From Pseudoips prasinana (lineage: Eukaryota; Arthropoda; Insecta; Lepidoptera; Nolidae): 64,000 nucleotides of DNA. The translations under genes were made by a program, and so were the position numbers. Of the stretch, positions 54,501 through 64,000 are shown in pieces. Under the pieces are notes generated by a model that saw only the letters and a list, made by a program, of their open reading frames with translations, was not told where the DNA came from and did no database searches. Position 1 is the first letter of the stretch, and each line of letters starts with the position of its first letter. The DNA lies in contig OX621259.1 of NCBI GenBank assembly GCA_951640165.1, positions 2,976,001 to 3,040,000 of the forward strand, given 5' to 3'.

Positions 54501-55154
54501 TGGTCACCAACGCTGCTAAGATTTTCTATTACAAAATATTGAATTATCTTTTGTAAATAGATATCCGGACGTGAAATATGGTTGTACTACTACTACTAGA
54601 ATCAAAATAAAAAGCTACTGTTTTATTTTTGTATTGCTAATTTTACTTCTTATTAAATCGATTTACCATGTGTACTAAAAACTGTTAGAGCAAAACAAAT
54701 CTTTTTCCTCCACCTAATCAAAAGCGATATGCTCAAGCCAACATAAATGAGACAGATTGGAAAAATTTTACTATTCAAAGTGAACAAAACTATTTGTAGT
54801 AGCAGAGTAGCGATTTACCACGTCATTTGGCGGTGTTTCGCCGAATCTCAAGCGGTACAAATTTTGTCCAATATCCAGAATGTTTATCAAAGAACTGCTG
54901 ATATGACAGATCTTTATGTACCCTGAATAACTCATTATTCCTTAAATAAGTTTACATAAATGTTTTCAATGCCTAGTTTTGTTGATAATCAGATTTAAGT
55001 AAGTCTTAGTCTGGTTAAAAGAAATCGCAAAATTGAGTTTATGTTTTGTTGTTTGCCAGGTCTCGTTACGCTATTACTTGAAAATAGTGAACATGGAATT
55101 ATTTATAAAATACTATTTTTGTTAAAGGTAAATCTGTCAACAATATAAAAAAAA
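54501..55154. other. Repeat-derived then unassigned sequence
   Basis: 54,501-54,612 (TGTGTGGTCACCAACGCTGC, ATATCCGGACGTGAAATATG) is repeated at 58,340-58,470. The remainder up to the transposase start has no recognised feature, but may include its terminal region. Confidence 0.4.
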
Positions 55155-56206
55155 ATGGTTGAGGAGGGTGAAAAAAAGAATAGTATTTTTTCAACACCGA
55201 GAAAACATCGCAAAGGTCGCCCGGAGAAAGATTTAGATGATTTCGATTTATGTGCAATTAGACAAAAGGATAATTTCTTTTACACTGTAAAAAAGCAGGT
55301 ATATTTTATTCTTAAAAACTAAATTTCAGATTTCATGCATTTAAAAATCAGATATAAAAAATAAAATACCATGTTTCAGGTGCCTACACTGAGAAATTTA
55401 CTGCCTGTAGTTAGACAGGATTTGGGTTACAATGGAAGCCGTGAAAATCTCAGAAAGATATTACACTCTCTGGGTTTTTCATATGAGAAATGTGAAACAG
55501 ACAGATTGTCTCTAATAGAGAAACCTAACATAGCAGCTAAGTGGGAGCTATATTTTAAAATCCTAATGGATAACAGAAACCTGCCTCCAGAATTACAAAA
55601 AGTAATAATATATTTGGATGATATTTGTAGCTTGTATGATTCACTCATAATACAAGCTAAAAAAATGTTGGCACACAGTTGATGAGAGCGGAATGAAACA
55701 CGACATATCAAAGGGCAAGAGATATAATTGTTCATGCTGGTAGTGAGAAAGAGTTTGTTCCAAATGCCTGATTTTCAGTAGCACAAACAAAAATGAAGAC
55801 CTATCACTAAGAAATGAATAAAACTAATTTCACAAAATGGGTCTCTGAAAAATGAATCGCAAACCTTAGGTTCGCGATTAATTTTCATTTTTGTTTTGGT
55901 TCCATTATTGTAATGGATAATGCTCCTTACCATTCAGTGGTCTTAAATAAAGCTTCAAAGGTAGCTGAGATAAAGTTACGGTTACTAGAAAATAATATAC
56001 CATTTGATGAGTAACTCCGCAATCCTCAATTATTAATGATAGAGAAGCGGCATAAACTAGAGCCCATTTACGAAGTTGACCAAATATTGGGAGATAAAGG
56101 TCACATGTGCATATGACACGGCTCCCACCTTATCACTGTGACCACTGTGATCCTATTGAATTAATATAGGGACTTGCAAAGCATAAAATTGCATCAGTAA
56201 ATGTTG

Positions 56207-56257
<51 letters not shown>

Positions 56258-56640
56258 ATATAAAGCTTAATCAAGCTTAGTTATATTATATATGCATATT
56301 TAATAATGTATGTAACAGCTATGATTTGAGTTTTGATTGTTAATGATTGTTTTTTTTTTATCGGTGGCTGCTGAACAAGCATTATCTAACATTACTGCCA
56401 AAGACTGGAAGCATTCATACAAACATGTTATGAATAAAAAAAAAATATTACGACAGAGGTGCAACTTTGTTTGAACAGATTGGTGATGAATCTCGGAGAT
56501 GACAGTAGCAGTAGCAGTAAATCAGAATAAGAATATGCTAGCGATTCTGAAGTTGCAAGAATCTCTAGCCAGAACGTTAGCTTTTCTGGGATCGAATATT
56601 TAAATGAAAGTGTTTTCGATTTGTCTGATTCATTGTTTTC
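55155..56640 (+). pseudogene. Decayed DDE transposase (IS630/Tc1-like) with intron
   Basis: The ATG at 55155 starts exon 1 (48 codons, KHRKGRPEKDLDDFDL), followed by a GT-AG intron at 55299-55379 (81 bp, phase 0). Exon 2 reads LPVVRQDLGYNGSRENLRKI, SYEKCETDRLSLIEKP and KVIIYLDDICSL, where the first catalytic Asp lies. After frameshifts come IVHAGSEKEFVPNA and VMDNAPYHSVVLNKA (second Asp, about 55,913), then NIPFDE. A TA microsatellite interrupts a later part, possibly a second intron. The C-terminus KDWKHSYKHV and a Ser/Asp-rich tail (GDDSSSSSKSE) end near 56,640. The pattern fits the DDE_3 superfamily. Stops and shifts make it non-functional. Confidence 0.75.
56209..56256. repeat. TA microsatellite
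   Basis: About 24 TA units inside the decayed transposase. Confidence 0.9.
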
Positions 56641-57028
56641 CATTAAAATAAAACTACAAGCAACACGTGTTTTTTCATTATTCCTGTAACCAAACATTAA
56701 TCGTCAACTCACAACAATCCCACTGTTAGACTGCCCTTGGTAGCATGATTATCTGTCTGTCGGGCCGTACTGCGCCACTTACGTGCAAAGCTACTTACCC
56801 CCACCATTAAAATTAAATTTTTATCCACCCACTATTAAAATTGTTAATACTGGACATTGAAGTTTACGATGGTGATTGCGTAGCATCCAAGAGACTAAAC
56901 CGGATACTTGGAATTGGGATCATATCCCCAAAATAACAAGTATAAAAACGGTTGAGTCATAGTATTTCGGGTTGCTACAGGTGCGATATGGGCGACCTCA
57001 TTTATTCCACACTCTTTTTTGTCAAGCT
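56641..57028. other. No recognised feature
   Basis: Possibly the 3' flank of the decayed transposon. No inverted end could be identified. Confidence 0.35.
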
Positions 57029-57115
57029 GTATTTTAATTCCACAATTATTAATATCGCGTCCAAGAGTTTTAGTAAACTTAGACTTGACCTCTGGTTAGC
57101 GGTAAATGCTAGCGA
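57029..57115 (+). repeat. Motif R copy
   Basis: ATTCCACAATTATTAATATC and GCGTCCAAGAGTTTTAGTAA; matches 53,391 and 54,371. Confidence 0.8.
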
Positions 57116-57116
57116 C

Positions 57117-57805
57117 GACGAACTAAACTAACTAACTAACCAAACTGACTAAATAAACTAAACTGACTAACTAAACTTACTAACTAAACTAACTAACTAA
57201 CGAAACTTACTAACTAAACTAACTAACTAAATTAACTAACTAAATTAACTAAACTAACTAAACTAACTAAACTAACTAAACTAACTAAACTAACTAACTA
57301 AACTAATTAACTAAACTAACTAACTAAACTAACTAACTAAACTAACTAACTAAACTAACTAACTAAACTAACTAACTAAACTAACTAACTAAACTAACTA
57401 ACTAAACTAACTAACTAAACTAACTAACTAAACTAACTAACTAAACTAACTAACTAAACTAACTAACTAAACTAACTAACTAAACTAACTAACTAAACTA
57501 ACTAACTAAACTAATTAACTAAACTAACTAACTAAACTAACTAACTAAACTAACTAACTAAACTAACTAACTAAACTAACTAACTAAACTAACTAACTAA
57601 ACTAAACTAAACTAAACTAACTAACTAAACTAACTAACTAACTAACTAAACTAACTAACTAACTTAACTAACTAACTACCTAAACTAACTAACTAAACTA
57701 ACTAACTAACTAAACTAACTAAACTAACTAACTACCTAAACTAACTAAACTAACTAAACTAACTAACTAAACTAACTAACTAACTAAACTAACTGACTAA
57801 CTATC
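57117..57805. repeat. 13-bp minisatellite (TAAC TAAC TAAAC)
   Basis: About 690 bp of TAACTAACTAAAC units with 4-bp and 9-bp phase variants at the edges. Stops in all frames, no coding. The same array in short form occurs in the block at 53-54 kb and at 58,130-58,195. Confidence 0.92.
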
Positions 57806-57837
57806 GAAACTAAGGATTTAGTTTATAATAGTAAATG

Positions 57838-57960
57838 ATATTCAGCTAGCTTATATTAAGTTATTGTCAAGGATCATGTGTAGGTTTAATTATCGAAATT
57901 TAAAATATTAGCTATATTTTACTACATATTGTCGGAATGGTTCTGTCTATATTAAGATTC
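57838..57960 (-). mobile_element. LINE F 3' UTR fragment, reverse
   Basis: Reverse complement matches 25,690-25,795 (AGACAGAACCATTGACAATA-like and TTGACAATAACTTGATACGA-like). Confidence 0.7.
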
Positions 57961-58021
57961 GAATTAAATATTATTATTATGGCTATTACTTATACTTAAC
58001 AGAGGTATAACAGAGATATAC

Positions 58022-58470
58022 AAGCAAACCGAGACTCACAACAACTACGAACGGATTTCAAAATTAGTTGGCCAATGCAGGAGTCCAACTCAAAGGACCG
58101 TTAACGAGGCGAATACATAAAACTAAATAACATAACTTACTAAATAAACTAAACTGACGAACTAAACTAACTTACAAACTAAACTAACTAAATAAAATTT
58201 AATATAAAATAATATATTTTTATTGCACAATTATTGTTATCGCGTCCAAGAATTTTAGTAAACTTAGACTTGACCTCAGGGTAGCGCTGTAATAAAATAC
58301 TTAACAGAGGTATACCTCAGCGTTTTGTTACCGTTACTGTGTTGAATGTGTGGTCACCAGCGCTGCTAAGACTTTCTAGTACACTATATTGATGGGTTAT
58401 CTTTTGTAAATACATATCCGGAAATGAAATATAGTTGTAGCTACTACTGCTACTAGAATCATAATAAAAC
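58022..58470. repeat. Motif Q-array-R unit, distal copy
   Basis: Q at about 58,028-58,118, a short array at 58,130-58,195, R at about 58,196-58,340, then TGTGTGGTCACCAGCGCTGC to 58,470. Same order as at 53-54.6 kb. Confidence 0.82.
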
Positions 58471-58554
58471 ATCACTGTATTATTATTTATTATTAAAATT
58501 ATTTATTATTATATTATTATTAAAAATTAATTATTATGTAGCTGTTTTCATACA

Positions 58555-58680
58555 ATCTTGTATTTAAATAGCTATATGTAACTAGAAATAATTATGTTAA
58601 CTAACTACATTACTACAAACGCGTTCTGACTATTTACAAGCGCTTTTTCCAAGTCTACGTGAATAAAAACCTCTTATATT
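58555..58680 (+). mobile_element. LINE F 3' tail
   Basis: Matches 25,840-25,960 (GACTATTTACAAGCGCTTTT, AAGTCTACGTGAATAAAAAC). Confidence 0.75.
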
Positions 58681-58765
58681 TTTAGTGTCCCATGATAAGG
58701 GATTTTTTTAAGTTCTTAAAAGAGGTGCGTGGTAGGTGGCCCTCTAAGAAAAATGCACGGTAGGT

Positions 58766-59725
58766 ACAAAACTAAACTCTTGAATATTAACCTAGCCTCT
58801 ATGAGAATATTTAACAAACCCTAACAATTGTCGAGGTCTGAAAATAACACATTTCACTTCATACATATCCATGCCTCAGATATCTTAGATAATTGTGTGT
58901 ACAACTAACCTAATTAACTAAGTGGTTGTTACGTGACATCTCTGTGTTGGACATTTAGCAAATGATAATGCCGTCCTAATAGCAGCACTCATCCTACGAA
59001 TTGGAAACGCATAAAAACCCAATAACAATACATATATCTTTGCGTAAATGTATTTTATTGATGTGTTCGTCTAAAAGGAAGCTAGGATATTATGTTCATG
59101 TATTTTTTACAAAGAACAGCCTTGATACAACATAATAGTACCTACATCTGTTTGACATACTATCTTACAATATTTGGATCTTTTCTGCTTTTTGTGAATC
59201 GACTACTATAATAGTATTTTATTTGGGGGAGATTACTTCCGAGGTGGTCCTGTACCATTTTTGTTCAATTCAGATTCGAAGAGAAAAGTTGAAGTCCGGT
59301 GTTAGTTTTAAGATAATAACTATATTTATAAATTTACACACCAGATTCCAAACTCTTTTGTTTTCTTTATGCTTGATCAATATTTCGGGCAGATATAACA
59401 AATATATACAAATAATATAATTGATACTCGACTAATTGGAATCTCCTCAACAAACTTTTCTGGGGTAAATACCCATTGCTGAGAAAGATTTTTCTTGAAA
59501 TTGTGAACTATAGATTACTACCTCTAATTTACTGAGTAATTTTTGGCAGGAACGTTAATTATTGCTGTTTGTGGACTGTATTTATTTTATTTATAGACCT
59601 CCAACAGAGGATACACACAATACAATGTCTTCATAAACAAAAAAAAAACTTGTGTGTACTTATGTACACGCGTTAGAAGTTATACTTCTTAATATACAAC
59701 TTGAACATAGTTATCAATTTTCATA
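58766..59725. other. No recognised feature
   Basis: Just before it, 58,685-58,765 resembles the AAGTTCTTAAAAAATGYGTG motif at 61,640 and 62,915. The 960 bp themselves show no supported gene. Confidence 0.4.
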
Positions 59726-59878
59726 CCACCTAGAACTAACGTCATGCTGTTATTTTTACCATGCGCGCGTACGTAGCGCGCGCATCGTAAAAATTCACTG
59801 TCATTCCACCTAGAACTAACTTCATGCTGTTAAATTTTTTGGTGTCGGTGTGCGCATCGTAAAAATTCACTCTCATCA
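59726..59878. repeat. 80-bp period tandem repeat with GC palindrome
   Basis: CCACCTAGAACTAACNTCAT recurs at 59726 and 59806, each unit ending GCATCGTAAAAATTCACT. Unit 1 contains the near-palindrome ATGCGCGC...GCGCGCAT (59761-59785). Confidence 0.75.
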
Positions 59879-60130
59879 TTTTTCTCCATCGCGCCAAAAG
59901 AATTATAACTTCAAAAATACATGTATTTTCCAGTGTGCTCCTACAATTATAGGAAGCCACAGCATTCACAACGCTACTTTACTGTTGACTAAAATCTAGC
60001 AAGCAACTAGCAACCTCGTTGCCCCCACGTTTAGCGAAATTTTAAGGTCACATCTAGCATGATGCTTCCTTCTTTTCAGCATCGAATACTGTCAAATGGA
60101 TAAGTGACAGCTTTCTTTTATAATATATTG

Positions 60131-60573
60131 TAGAAGAGGAAACGACAGGAGTGGGAACTTTCTATAAAAAGGTGATGCCTCGCCGGCATCGGCCTCTTTT
60201 TGCGTTCCAACCGTTGTCGAGGCTGTTACTCTGTCCGATTGCAGTTTGAGTTCTTAAAAGTCTTTGTTATAATTGTTAGCCCAGTGTAGTGCGTGTGATT
60301 TTACTTCTTTAGTTCATTTTCTTTGTTTGAATTATAATTATTTGTTTGTTAATATATTTGTGACTATTGTTTCCGTAAGTTGTATTAAAATTTCTTTTTA
60401 AAAAAGCTACTTTGGTCTAATTCCTTAGATCCGAAGTGGGATTCTTCTTTCGCCCACTGAATTCGTTGTGTTGTTTTGCAATTATCGGTAAGTTCAGATT
60501 TTTTTTGTTATTATTCAGTTTTTTGTGGTTAATTGGTTTGCTTTTGTTGTTATTTAGTGGTGTTATTTTCGTT
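60131..60573 (+). promoter_or_regulatory. Gypsy-type promoter and leader
   Basis: A TATA-like CTATAAAAAGG (60162-60172) lies about 400 bp ahead of a Gypsy-like gag start. The GC-richer stretch after it resembles LTR promoter/leader sequence of lepidopteran Gypsy elements. LTR borders cannot be set. Confidence 0.55.
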
Positions 60574-61622
60574 ATGTCAAATCGTGAGCGTGATTATAGT
60601 GTGAATCGCCGGGACAGTTATAGTCCTGGCCACGGTAGTCGCCACAGTGTGCATCGCGAGCGATCACCAGACGAAAATTTTAGGTTACGGCTGTAAATGC
60701 AGGCAATGCTTGATCGTCTTTAGGCATTAGAAGATGCGTCTCGGATTTCACCCAGGCCGGGGCGTTCGGGTGGTACAAGAGTGTCGGAGGGAAATCCTGT
60801 CTATCTCGACTTGAGCTTGTTTCGAGTACACCTAAGAGCAATACCCCGCGATCACCGGTTCAAGTAAATAAGCGTGATGCACGTGGCTCATCACCATTGG
60901 ATCATACACGGAGGTTAGTGTCTCCTAGTATTAATATAGTGCCGCGATCGAGAGATCAGTTATTGTCGCCTACGCTTAATCGCAGACAATGTCCACGCAC
61001 TCGGTCTAGATCACCGCCACGTGGTTTGGAACCCACTCGTAGCAGTGTCCCAGAGCATTTCACAGTTACCGATCGTATTTTTGACGCAATCCGTTCAATT
61101 AATAACGCGGGCAGATCGAATGACCCAAATTTACATAATATCGACAATTGGTGCGCTAGGTGTGCTAGGTTGACAGTGCTAAATCTTTTAATGATTGGAA
61201 TGATTACGAATGTCTTTCGCGTATCGGTAATTGTCTGCAAGGTGACGCTCAAATCATGGTTAAACGAATGATCGTACGTGCAGTAATTTTAAGAGATAGT
61301 TTAGCCCGCTTTGTCTAAAGACACCCAACTTCGCGAGTATTTTAGCAGATGCGATTAATACAAACTCCGATAAGTACCCAACGTATGCAGATTATGCGCG
61401 TCGTTCCTTACTTCGGTTACGCATAGTGCAGGGACTTAGCGACGAATTAATTTCGGCGATAATTATTCGTGGTATTACCGATTCTAATATTAGAGCGGCT
61501 GCAACTAATGCCAAGTTGTTTCCAAACGATTTAATTGATTTTTTTTCAAATTATGATAAACCGGTTAGTACTGCCCCAAAGAATTTTTATTCACGTTCAG
61601 TTTTGATTAATAGTACAAAGAG
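60574..61622 (+). pseudogene. Ty3/Gypsy-like gag, decayed
   Basis: The ATG at 60574 (MSNRERDYSVNRRDSYS) begins an Arg/Ser-rich N-terminus. A TAA near 60,694 and several frameshifts follow. Capsid-like parts are recognisable: TDRIFDAIRSINNAGR, then a broken CA region ending LKSWLNE, then SLLRLRIVQGLSDELISA and RGITDSNIRAAATNAKLF. These are features of Gypsy gag in moths. Coding ends at 61,622 against a repeat unit. Protease and polymerase are absent. Confidence 0.7.
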
Positions 61623-61731
61623 TCCCGCGTAAAATGGATTTATTTCCCTAAAGTTCTTAAAAAATGCGTGCGGTAGGTGGTCCCATAATCACATAAATAT
61701 TTATTAAAACGTAATTAAAATTATTATACAA
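61623..61731. repeat. Repeat unit T, copy 1
   Basis: About 105 bp (TTTATTTCCCTAAAGTTCTT, GTGCGGTAGGTGGTCCCATA) repeated at 62,899-63,000. Confidence 0.85.
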
Positions 61732-62329
61732 ATTGTAATCATTTTATATTTCTACTGTTCACTCAGTTTTATTCTGACCTAATAGTTGAGATTAGATTTA
61801 CGCTTTGCATTGCGAATAATGCTGTTAAAACTAAAATTTAATTTGAAAAGTATATACGTTAAATATCGCGCATAAATAAATCCCAAAAAATATATCACAC
61901 TGAATTTCTACAAGGGTCGAAGAATACATCTAGAGCTGCCTGGAGAATGATTAAAGAAGATACCGTCAATTTTATGGGCAAAGACTTTATACAAGAGATT
62001 ACCTTTTCACGATGCACACATCCAACCCTTTCTCAATGACTGGACCGGATGTTCCGCTACTGCGCGACTCCCTGTTGGTCCGCTGCGGGCAACTTGACGC
62101 GTAGCGTCCTTGTTCACGACAATGAAAGCAATTTATTCCATCAGATCTTCCAGCCGACTGCTTGTTCGTGCTGTGGCTGCTTTTGGCCGACATCGGTCTG
62201 AATCGGTCAGCGCGGGTCCTCAAATATCTATTGGTTTGACAGTGCATAGATTTGTGTCCTAATCTCCCACAGTTGTAACACTTAAGAGCGGTAAAATTTC
62301 CATTTTCTCGGCTTCTTTTCGCACGAGGG
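61732..62329. repeat. 600-bp direct duplication, copy 1
   Basis: Matches 63,401-64,000 with only a few differences (a 2-bp GT insertion, TCTA/TGTA, GACAG/GGCAG). The second copy runs out of the window, so the full unit is longer. Confidence 0.9.
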
Positions 62330-62744
62330 CCTTCACGTTTACAGAAGGAGATGCTTTCAGTTGTCTTTGCAACTCATTACGAGTCTTAATATCAGCAGTA
62401 AATGCCAACCTCCAGACACGCGGATCAGTCTGCGCAATATTAGCTAATTTCATGGCAATTGCAATCTGCTCGAAGCTAAGGCCATTCCATCTGGACAATA
62501 AGGATGTCAAGAGGGTAGCAGCATATGCAACTGAGCACTCGTTATATTTTGGTTTCATGTTATTCAAGTTGATTAGAAATGAGGCAGTGGTATCAAGGCA
62601 GTCGTACCTGGCTAAGAACAGCTCTTTGAATTCGCTCCATGATATTCCGTGGTAACATATTGACGACAGCCATGATGACGCTTCGCTTTTACGTGCGTGG
62701 CTTAATGCGCTCATTAACGATGCCTTTAGATTTACGCTTTGCAT
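61999..62744 (-). pseudogene. Gypsy-like gag, capsid and zinc knuckles
   Basis: Minus strand. The capsid-like part (62,744-62,300) reads SHARKSEASSWLSSICYH, SWSEFKELFLARYD, NECSVAYAATLLTSLL and QTDPRVWRLAFTADI. After a frameshift near 62,300 come two knuckles, CYNCGRLGHKSMHC and CFHCREQGRYASSC. In the second, the zinc-binding His is replaced by Arg. A stop at 61,999 closes the frame. The N-terminus (63,001-63,091) is separated from it by 256 bp of repeat. Confidence 0.75.
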
Positions 62745-63000
62745 TGCAAATAATGCTATTAAAACTTAAATTTAATTTGGAAAATAAATACGTTAAATAT
62801 CGCGACCAAGATTTTTAGTAAACTTAAGTTTGACACCACGGTAGTGTTCAACGGTAGCAATGCGTATGATACGTCAAATAAGTGATTCTTAACTGTCCCG
62901 CAAAAAATGGTTTATTTCCCTAAAGTTCTTAAAAAATGTGTGCGGTAGGTGGTCCCATAATCACATAAATATTTATTAAAACGTAATTAAAATTATTATA
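62745..63000. repeat. Repeat insert between gag pieces (R-like plus T copy 2)
   Basis: 62,785-62,870 resembles motif R of the 53-58 kb block (AATATCGCGACCAAGATTTT, TAGTAAACTTAAG). 62,899-63,000 is unit T copy 2. The block splits the gag start from the capsid region. Its left 45 bp also resemble 61,810-61,880. Confidence 0.75.
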
Positions 63001-63400
63001 TTTCGGATGGAGCCGTAATCTGTTGTAGAATTGGCGAAGGTGGGCGATGATCCATAGAGTCACCATCAATTGTGAACTGGTCTTTAGACATGGTTTTAAA
63101 ACGAAAACTTCGGTATTTGCGTATTAAATTAATTTATTAAACCAAACTGATAGAAAATAACATAAATTTAATATAAAAATAATATAAGAATGATTCAGGC
63201 GTGAACAGTGTCACTATTAAGAGGTGTTGACGGTTCGAACGCCTCGATTCAACTAACTCCGGCCGTACTGTGAGTCGCTTTATATAGCCGGTTATCGCTC
63301 CGTCCCCACCTCGCCTGATTCACAGAGCGGGGTGCGATGATGTCACGTTGCACGTGCGCGCGCTTGTTCACAACTTGTTACTCAGCGCCGACATATACAT
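63001..63400 (-). promoter_or_regulatory. Gypsy-like promoter, leader and gag start
   Basis: Minus strand: TATA box CTATATAAAG (63278-63287 reversed), a GC-rich start region, an AT-rich leader, then the ATG at 63091 opening MSKDQFTIDGDSMDHRPPSP up to 63,001. At copy 1 of the duplication this 400-bp block is absent: TTATTATA is there followed almost directly by ATTGTAATC. Confidence 0.65.
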
Positions 63401-64000
63401 ATTGTAATCATTTTGTATATTTCTACTGTTCACTCAGTTTTATTCTGACCTAATAGTTGAGATTAGATTTACGCTTTGCATTGCGAATAATGCTGTTAAA
63501 ACTAAAATTTAATTTGAAAAGTATATACGTTAAATATCGCGCATAAATAAATCCCAAAAAATATATCACACTGAATTTCTACAAGGGTCGAAGAATACAT
63601 GTAGAGCTGCCTGGAGAATGATTAAAGAAGATACCGTCAATTTTATGGGCAAAGACTTTATACAAGAGATTACCTTTTCACGATGCACACATCCAACCCT
63701 TTCTCAATGACTGGACCGGATGTTCCGCTACTGCGCGACTCCCTGTTGGTCCGCTGCGGGCAACTTGACGCGTAGCGTCCTTGTTCACGACAATGAAAGC
63801 AATTTATTCCATCAGATCTTCCAGCCGACTGCTTGTTCGTGCTGTGGCTGCTTTTGGCCGACATCGGTCTGAATCGGTCAGCGCGGGTCCTCAAATATCT
63901 ATTGGTTTGGCAGTGCATAGATTTGTGTCCTAATCTCCCACAGTTGTAACACTTAAGAGCGGTAAAATTTCCATTTTCTCGGATTCTTTTCGCATGAAGG
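63401..64000 (-). pseudogene. Gypsy-like gag zinc knuckles, copy 2 (runs off window)
   Basis: Near-identical copy of 61,732-62,329. The knuckle frame is at 63,670-63,918 with the same CFHCREQGRYASSC variant (His to Arg) and the same frameshift upstream. Shared defects show that the duplication happened after the gene had decayed. Confidence 0.8.

Noticed and set aside
57117..57805. CRISPR-like array
   Set aside because: Contiguous 13-bp repeats without unique spacers in a eukaryotic context. It is a minisatellite.

Overview
The window looks like transposon-dense insect DNA, most likely from a moth or butterfly. I found no host protein-coding gene, rRNA or free-standing tRNA gene. The lepidopteran call rests on the repeat types: several tRNA-derived SINE families of lepidopteran style, Lep1-style Helitron fragments (A|TC...CTAG|T), RTE, CR1, I-like and R1-like LINEs, BEL/Pao and Gypsy gag, and AT-rich DNA between them. 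Species and chromosome cannot be read from the sequence. Family names come from motif recognition, not database searches.

Region 1 (1-30,861) is a nested stack of retrotransposons. The oldest layer is an R1-like ORF1 on the minus strand, which breaks off at 29,521 where the 3' end of a plus-strand BEL/Pao element begins. The BEL element is cut into gag (26-904), zinc knuckle plus protease (4434-5097), reverse transcriptase plus RNase H (15604-17573), integrase (26159-27670) and a 3' region (27671-29520). The interruptions are an RTE-like LINE with an intact 1040-codon frame (905-4433), a CR1-like PHD-finger LINE (5098-15603, flanked by AGCTTAT) that carries two further LINEs (6340-8190 and 8767-12781), and an I-like LINE with RNase H (17574-26158, flanked by GTATGTCGATA) that carries three truncated LINE inserts. 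Most boundaries show direct target-site duplications, so the order of insertion can be read.

Region 2 (about 31-52.9 kb) is intergenic-type DNA with SINEs, MITEs, Helitron fragments and LINE tails. Its most complete element is a Mutator-like DNA transposon (39852-42600). It has about 422-bp near-identical terminal inverted repeats, an 8-bp target duplication (GAATTTTG), and a FLYWCH plus MULE transposase with one clear intron and a single in-frame stop. Other items are five copies of a short TA-flanked MITE, a TTA-flanked GC-rich MITE, a foldback element, a GC-rich hairpin block and a large palindrome with a 2-nt loop.

Region 3 (about 53-64 kb) is built from recurring modules: two short motifs, a 13-bp minisatellite of about 690 bp, a decayed intron-containing DDE transposase, a plus-strand Gypsy-like promoter and gag, and minus-strand Gypsy-like gag pieces with a near-identical direct duplication of about 600 bp. 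Nesting density and the lack of host genes suggest heterochromatin, a sex-chromosome segment or a piRNA-cluster-like locus; that is inference.
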